Source: Candidatus Tectimicrobiota bacterium (lineage in GTDB: Bacteria > JACPSX01). Taken from it: a stretch of 17,297 nucleotides of DNA. The notes under the pieces are model-generated. The model was not told where the DNA came from and did no database searches. It was given only the letters and a program-made list of their open reading frames with translations. This document shows, piece after piece, positions 13,759 to 17,297 of the stretch. How positions within the stretch are numbered: position 1 is the first letter of the stretch; every line of letters starts with the position of its first letter. The stretch is taken from positions 1 through 17,297 of the forward strand of contig JACPSX010000207.1 in the NCBI GenBank assembly GCA_016193065.1. Reading direction: 5' to 3'. The position numbers and the translations under genes are program-made.

Positions 13759-14495
13759 AGGATAATTCTGTCGATTTCCTTACCCCCCACTACAATCGGG
13801 ACCTACCGCTTCTCTTGCCCCGCTTCGACGAGATGCGGGATATCGTTGTCCAGATGATCCCCTACGACCGGGACTTCCCCCTCACCTTCCTCGACCTGGG
13901 AGCCGGCAGCGGCAGCCTCACAGCGGCGATTCTCGAGCAGTACCCCAACTCAAAGGCGATCTGCGTGGCCCCATCCGAGCAGGCTCTGACCTGCGCCCGG
14001 GAATGCCTGGCCCCCTTTCCAGAGCGCGTCAACTATCACACAGAAGACCTGAACGACTACGAAGCCCTGGAGTCGATCCACGATCCCCTTCACCTGGCCA
14101 TCTCGATCCTGGTGCTCCACCAACTCCCTCACCCCCGCAAACGGTCTCTGTTTGCCGAGATCTTCGTCAAGCTGGCCCTCGGGGGAGCCCTGATCGTTGC
14201 GGACGAGATCCTGTCCCCTTCCGATCACCTGCAGCGCTTCTATTACAAACGCTGGGACCTCCACGTCCAGGAGCAACTGAAGGCGGGGCGGCTGTCGGCG
14301 GAAACGGAGAGCCGGTGGGGGGAGTTTGTGCGGGAAAACCTCGGTGAGTCAAGCTTTCCCGCCCAGCCAGGCAGCCACCATCGCGCCGGTATGGGAATCC
14401 AGATGAAGTGGCTGGTGGAGCTGGGTTACCGGGAAGTCGACTGCTACTGGAAATACCATCACTGGTCCATCTTCGGCGGTTTCAGGACGGCGTGA
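13755..14495 (+). CDS. Class I SAM-dependent methyltransferase, substrate unknown
   Basis: The 246-residue product has a Rossmann-type SAM site: motif I LTFLDLGAGSGSLTAAIL (about 43-60), an acidic turn near AICVAPSEQAL, HTEDLNDYE, and LAISILVLHQL, followed by LALGGALIVADEI. The C-terminal half contains a helical insert and ends YWKYHHWSIFGGFRTA, a pattern seen in small-molecule and CmoA-like methyltransferases. I cannot assign the substrate. The start is uncertain by three codons. GTG at 13755 overlaps the dapF stop as GTGA and has GGAG 10 nt upstream; ATG at 13746 has GGAG only one base away and is less likely. It is translationally coupled to dapF and lies 7 nt before the helicase gene. Confidence 0.8.
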   Translation: MKDNSVDFLTPHYNRDLPLLLPRFDEMRDIVVQMIPYDRDFPLTFLDLGAGSGSLTAAILEQYPNSKAICVAPSEQALTCARECLAPFPERVNYHTEDLNDYEALESIHDPLHLAISILVLHQLPHPRKRSLFAEIFVKLALGGALIVADEILSPSDHLQRFYYKRWDLHVQEQLKAGRLSAETESRWGEFVRENLGESSFPAQPGSHHRAGMGIQMKWLVELGYREVDCYWKYHHWSIFGGFRTA

Positions 14496-14502
14496 GGAAG
14501 CG

Positions 14503-16494
14503 ATGAGAACCTACCGGCTCCGCCACGATCCGGGCTCTCCCCCGCTCTCCCCGACCATCGACTACGGCGCGGCCCTCAACGAGAGCCAGATGAAAGCGGT
14601 GGAGACCCTGGAAGGCCCGGTGCTGGTGGTGGCAGGAGCCGGGACGGGGAAGACCCGCACCCTCGTCTACCGGGTGGCCCGCCTCGTGGACCGCGGGATA
14701 CCCCCCGAGCAGATCCTCCTGCTGACCTTCACCCGCAGGGCCGCGGAAGAGATGCTGCGCCGGGCCAGCGCTCTTATCGACGGCCGCTGTGACCGTGTCC
14801 AGGGGGGGACCTTTCACTCGGTCGCCTACCTGATCCTGAGGAAGTACGGCCAACTTCTCGGTTACCCTCCTGCGTTCACGATCATGGACCGCAGCGACGC
14901 GGAGGACGTCATCCAGCTCCTGCGCGGGCGCCTGGGTTTGAGCGACAAGGAAAAGAGATTCCCCCGCAAGACGACTCTGGCGGACATGCTGAGCAAATCC
15001 GTGAACCGGCAAGAACCACTGGAGTCCACCCTGAACCGCGAATACCCCCATTTTTTCCACTACCTCGACGACCTGGTCCGGCTCCAGGAAGAATACACCT
15101 CCTTCAAGAGGGAGAAGGCTCTGCTGGATTACGATGATCTCCTGGTCCAATTGACGGAGCTGCTGAGCCGGCATGAAGACGTGCGGGAGAGGCTCTCCCA
15201 GAGGTACCGCTACATTTTGGTGGATGAATACCAGGACACGAACAAGATCCAGTCTGCGATCATCCGGCTTCTTGCCTTCCATCACGACAACGTCATGGTC
15301 GTGGGGGACGACGCCCAGAGCATCTACTCCTTCCGGGGCGCGAACTTCCGCAACATCATGGACTTCCCGCAGCACTTTCCGGGGACCCGGATCATCCCCC
15401 TGGAGGAAAACTACCGCAGCACCCCCGCCATCCTGGAGTTCACCAACGCCGTCATCGAGGGCGCCCGGGAAAAATACACGAAGCATCTCTTCAGCCGCAA
15501 GCCGCACGGGGAGCGCCCGGCCCTGGTGCAGACCCGGGAGGAAAGAGAGCAGTCCCGGTTCGTCTGCCAAAAAGTTCTCGAGCTCCGCGAGGAAGGAGTG
15601 CCCCTGGGGGATATGGCCGTTCTGTTCCGCTCCAGTTTCCATTCCTTCGACCTGGAGATCGAACTGGGACACCGGAGCATCCCTTTCGTCAAACGGGGAG
15701 GGCTGCAGTTCATCGAGACCTCCCACGTCAAAGACACCATGGCTCATCTCCGGGTCCTGCTGAACCCCGCGGATTCCGTAAGCTGGCACCGCATCCTTCA
15801 GCTCATCGAGGGGATCGGCCCCCGCCATTGTCTGGCCATCACCGACAGGATCCAGCAAACCCCGGAGGATCCGGTCTCCTCTCTGCGCTCCTATCCGGCT
15901 CCGACCCGCTCCCGGGCCGGCCTCTCCCGGCTGTGCGATCTCTTGAGCGATCTCTGGAGGAACTCCTCTCCGCCCAGCGAGCTCCTCTCCCTTCTCCTCT
16001 ACTACTACGAGCCGATCCTGCAGGAAAAATTCGATAACTTTCCCAAAAGGGCCAGGGACCTGGAACACCTCGTAGCCATGAGCCAGCGCTACCGGACACT
16101 GGAGGCGTTCCTGGCCGATGTGGCTCTCGAGCCACCCACCGAGAGTGTCTCCGGCATGACTCCTGAAGACCAGGATGACGAGAAGCTCATCCTCTCGACG
16201 ATCCACTCGGCCAAGGGGCTCGAGTGGCATACGGTCTTCATCCTGTGGGCCGTGGACGGAAAATTCCCCTCTCCCCACTCCCTGCATCGGGAGGAAGACC
16301 TGGAAGAGGAGAGGCGTCTCATGTACGTGGCCTCAACGCGGGCCAGCCGGAACCTGTTTATCCTTTTCCCCCTGCACATGTACGATCATGCCTTCGGCCA
16401 CACCCTGGCCCAGCCCTCTGTTTTCCTGCGGGAGCTGCCCAGCGATCTGGTCGATTTCTGGACCACACAAGATGACGACAGCTCTATACTCTGA
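14503..16494 (+). CDS. UvrD/Rep/PcrA-type superfamily 1 DNA helicase
   Basis: This is an ATP-driven 3'-5' helicase of the repair and replication-restart group. The 663-residue product contains the motifs in order: LNESQMKAVE (Q motif, 25-34), Walker A VVAGAGTGKTRTL (42-54), TFTRRAAEEM (about 76-85), Walker B LVDEYQDTN (about 238-246), VVGDDAQSIYSFRGA (about 266-280), LEENYRST (about 301-308), STIHSAKGLEWHTVF (about 566-580) and MYVASTRASRNL (about 607-618). It is a little shorter than E. coli UvrD (720) and lacks that protein's C-terminal tail, so which subgroup it belongs to is open. GAGGAAGCG precedes the ATG. It is cotranscribed with dapF and the methyltransferase. A large antisense ORF across it is a composition artefact. 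Confidence 0.93.
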   Translation: MRTYRLRHDPGSPPLSPTIDYGAALNESQMKAVETLEGPVLVVAGAGTGKTRTLVYRVARLVDRGIPPEQILLLTFTRRAAEEMLRRASALIDGRCDRVQGGTFHSVAYLILRKYGQLLGYPPAFTIMDRSDAEDVIQLLRGRLGLSDKEKRFPRKTTLADMLSKSVNRQEPLESTLNREYPHFFHYLDDLVRLQEEYTSFKREKALLDYDDLLVQLTELLSRHEDVRERLSQRYRYILVDEYQDTNKIQSAIIRLLAFHHDNVMVVGDDAQSIYSFRGANFRNIMDFPQHFPGTRIIPLEENYRSTPAILEFTNAVIEGAREKYTKHLFSRKPHGERPALVQTREEREQSRFVCQKVLELREEGVPLGDMAVLFRSSFHSFDLEIELGHRSIPFVKRGGLQFIETSHVKDTMAHLRVLLNPADSVSWHRILQLIEGIGPRHCLAITDRIQQTPEDPVSSLRSYPAPTRSRAGLSRLCDLLSDLWRNSSPPSELLSLLLYYYEPILQEKFDNFPKRARDLEHLVAMSQRYRTLEAFLADVALEPPTESVSGMTPEDQDDEKLILSTIHSAKGLEWHTVFILWAVDGKFPSPHSLHREEDLEEERRLMYVASTRASRNLFILFPLHMYDHAFGHTLAQPSVFLRELPSDLVDFWTTQDDDSSIL

Positions 16495-16510
16495 GCCGGA
16501 GTAGAATTCC

Positions 16511-17188
16511 ATGACCGGAACCCTCGTCAATGTGGTCGCCGTCCTGGTGGGCAGCAGCGTGGGGATGGCGATCGGAAAGCGGATCCCCGAAGGGCTCAAG
16601 AAAGGCATTATTTCCGGCCTGGGGCTGGCCACGCTCCTGATCGGCATTCAGATGGCGCTGAAAACCGGCAACATCCTGATCCCCATCGCCAGCATCGTTC
16701 TGGGCGGCCTGGTTGGAGAACTTCTGCAAATCGAAACCTTCCTGGAGCAACTGGCGGAGCGGCTGCGCGGCTACAGCCGCTCGGGGTCCAGCACGTTTGT
16801 AACCGGATTCATCACCGCGAGCCTGGTTTTCTGCGTGGGTTCCATGACCATCGTGGGCTCTCTCCAGGAAGGGATCAACGGGGATTCCACGCTGTTAATT
16901 ACAAAGTCCCTCATGGACGGCACTGCCTCCATCGCCTTTGCCTCCACCCTGGGGATCGGAGTTGCCTTCTCCGCTCTCACCGTCCTCATCGTACAGGGCT
17001 CGCTCACCCTCCTGGGACAGAATCTGGCCTTCCTTCTCAGCGGATCCCTGCTCAACGAGATGACCGCCGCCGGAGGACTCATGATCATCGGCATCGGCTT
17101 CCTGCTCCTGGACATCAAGAAGCTGAAGATCGCCAACTTTCTCCCGGCTCTGATCATTGCCCCGGCCCTGGCCTGGCTTTTCCCCTGA
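16511..17188 (+). CDS. DUF554 family integral membrane protein
   Basis: The 225-residue product is almost entirely hydrophobic, with about six to seven membrane segments (roughly 4-21, 33-49, 54-71, 97-118, 141-161, 186-200 and 208-224). The family signature is present: VNVVAVLVGSSVGM near the start, and FCVGSMTIVGSLQEGINGDS (107-126) followed by KSLMDGTASIAFAS (132-145). DUF554 proteins (YqgA/YdfK) have no established function; a transport role is often supposed. The ATG follows GGAG at 10-nt spacing and lies 16 nt after the helicase stop, so it is probably the last gene of the operon. No clear terminator follows. Confidence 0.88.
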   Translation: MTGTLVNVVAVLVGSSVGMAIGKRIPEGLKKGIISGLGLATLLIGIQMALKTGNILIPIASIVLGGLVGELLQIETFLEQLAERLRGYSRSGSSTFVTGFITASLVFCVGSMTIVGSLQEGINGDSTLLITKSLMDGTASIAFASTLGIGVAFSALTVLIVQGSLTLLGQNLAFLLSGSLLNEMTAAGGLMIIGIGFLLLDIKKLKIANFLPALIIAPALAWLFP

Positions 17189-17193
17189 GAGCC

Positions 17194-17221
17194 ATCAGCG
17201 ATCAGCTTTCAGCAATCAGAT
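17194..17221. repeat. AGCTGA-type repeat after the DUF554 gene
   Basis: CATCAGCGATCAGCTTTCAG and the following CAATCAGAT are a run of roughly seven-base units (ATCAGCG, ATCAGCT, TTCAGCA). This is the reverse complement type of the repeats at 7334-7350 and 7801-7828, in the same position just past a stop codon as the copy after ispH. Confidence 0.5.
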
Positions 17222-17259
17222 CTCCCGATCCCTCTCCCCCCCGAGACTGTGTCATAAAT

Positions 17260-17292
17260 CCGTTCATGGTTCGACAGGCTCACCACGAACGG
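17260..17292. repeat. REP-like palindrome at the right edge
   Basis: CCGTTCATGGT (17260-17270) and ACCACGAACGG (17282-17292) pair along 11 positions (one G-U type) around the loop TCGACAGGCTC. Sequences of the form GTTCGACAGGCTCACC in such hairpins are, from memory, widely dispersed in bacterial genomes. The unit may continue beyond the window. Confidence 0.6.
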
Positions 17293-17297
17293 ACAAG

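Noticed and set aside
14482-16287. 601-codon open frame on the minus strand opposite the helicase gene
   Set aside because: The plus strand carries every SF1 helicase motif in order; the antisense frame has no recognisable domain and is a by-product of high GC content.

Overview
The window is GC-rich chromosomal DNA from a bacterium, most likely a strict or facultative anaerobe. A UbiD-type decarboxylase next to a class III CoA-transferase, hydantoinase/oxoprolinase A and B subunits, the MEP-pathway enzyme IspH and a FYDLN-type acidic zinc-ribbon protein together resemble Desulfobacterota (old Deltaproteobacteria). This is an inference from gene content; there is no rRNA or other decisive marker. 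The left part is on the minus strand and the right part mostly on the plus strand. No prophage, CRISPR array, RNA gene or insertion-sequence transposase gene is visible.

Left, minus strand (1-7262). hyuA and hyuB (7189 to 3584) form a two-gene unit behind a good sigma-70-like promoter. A FYDLN_acid gene (3448-3101) follows with its own TTGACA promoter. Next comes a UbiD-family decarboxylase (2844-1291), then a hairpin terminator, then a class III (CaiB/BaiF) CoA-transferase (1181-23). The CoA-transferase reading frame is broken and appears to lack an internal segment. UbiD plus CoA-transferase looks like a module that activates an (aromatic) acid to its CoA thioester and (de)carboxylates it, but in this copy the CoA-transferase looks dead.

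Centre (7262-7928). About 600 bp without a believable gene holds two back-to-back long imperfect inverted repeats and several copies of a short AGCTGA-type repeat. After it, on the plus strand, lies the most unusual gene of the window: IspH, the last enzyme of the MEP isoprenoid pathway, fused to a nine-helix UbiA-like prenyltransferase domain (7929-9671). It is followed by a PaaG-like crotonase (9795-10595) with a visible promoter, and a nicotinate phosphoribosyltransferase homologue (10795-12066).

Right (12100-17297). A 186-bp non-coding element with terminal inverted repeats, probably a MITE, abuts the 3' end of an Rrf2/IscR-type iron-sulfur regulator (minus strand) and supplies its stop codon. 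The regulator is divergent from a tight plus-strand operon: dapF (lysine/peptidoglycan), a SAM methyltransferase overlapping dapF by 4 nt, a UvrD/Rep helicase and a DUF554 membrane protein. Strong promoters face away from each other in the divergent region, with a 19-bp dyad between them that may be an operator. The window ends in two further dispersed-repeat sequences.

Main points for follow-up: the IspH-UbiA fusion; the family of structured repeats (3607-3640, 7271-7830, 9683-9715, 12100-12285, 17194-17292); and the decayed CoA-transferase beside an intact UbiD.
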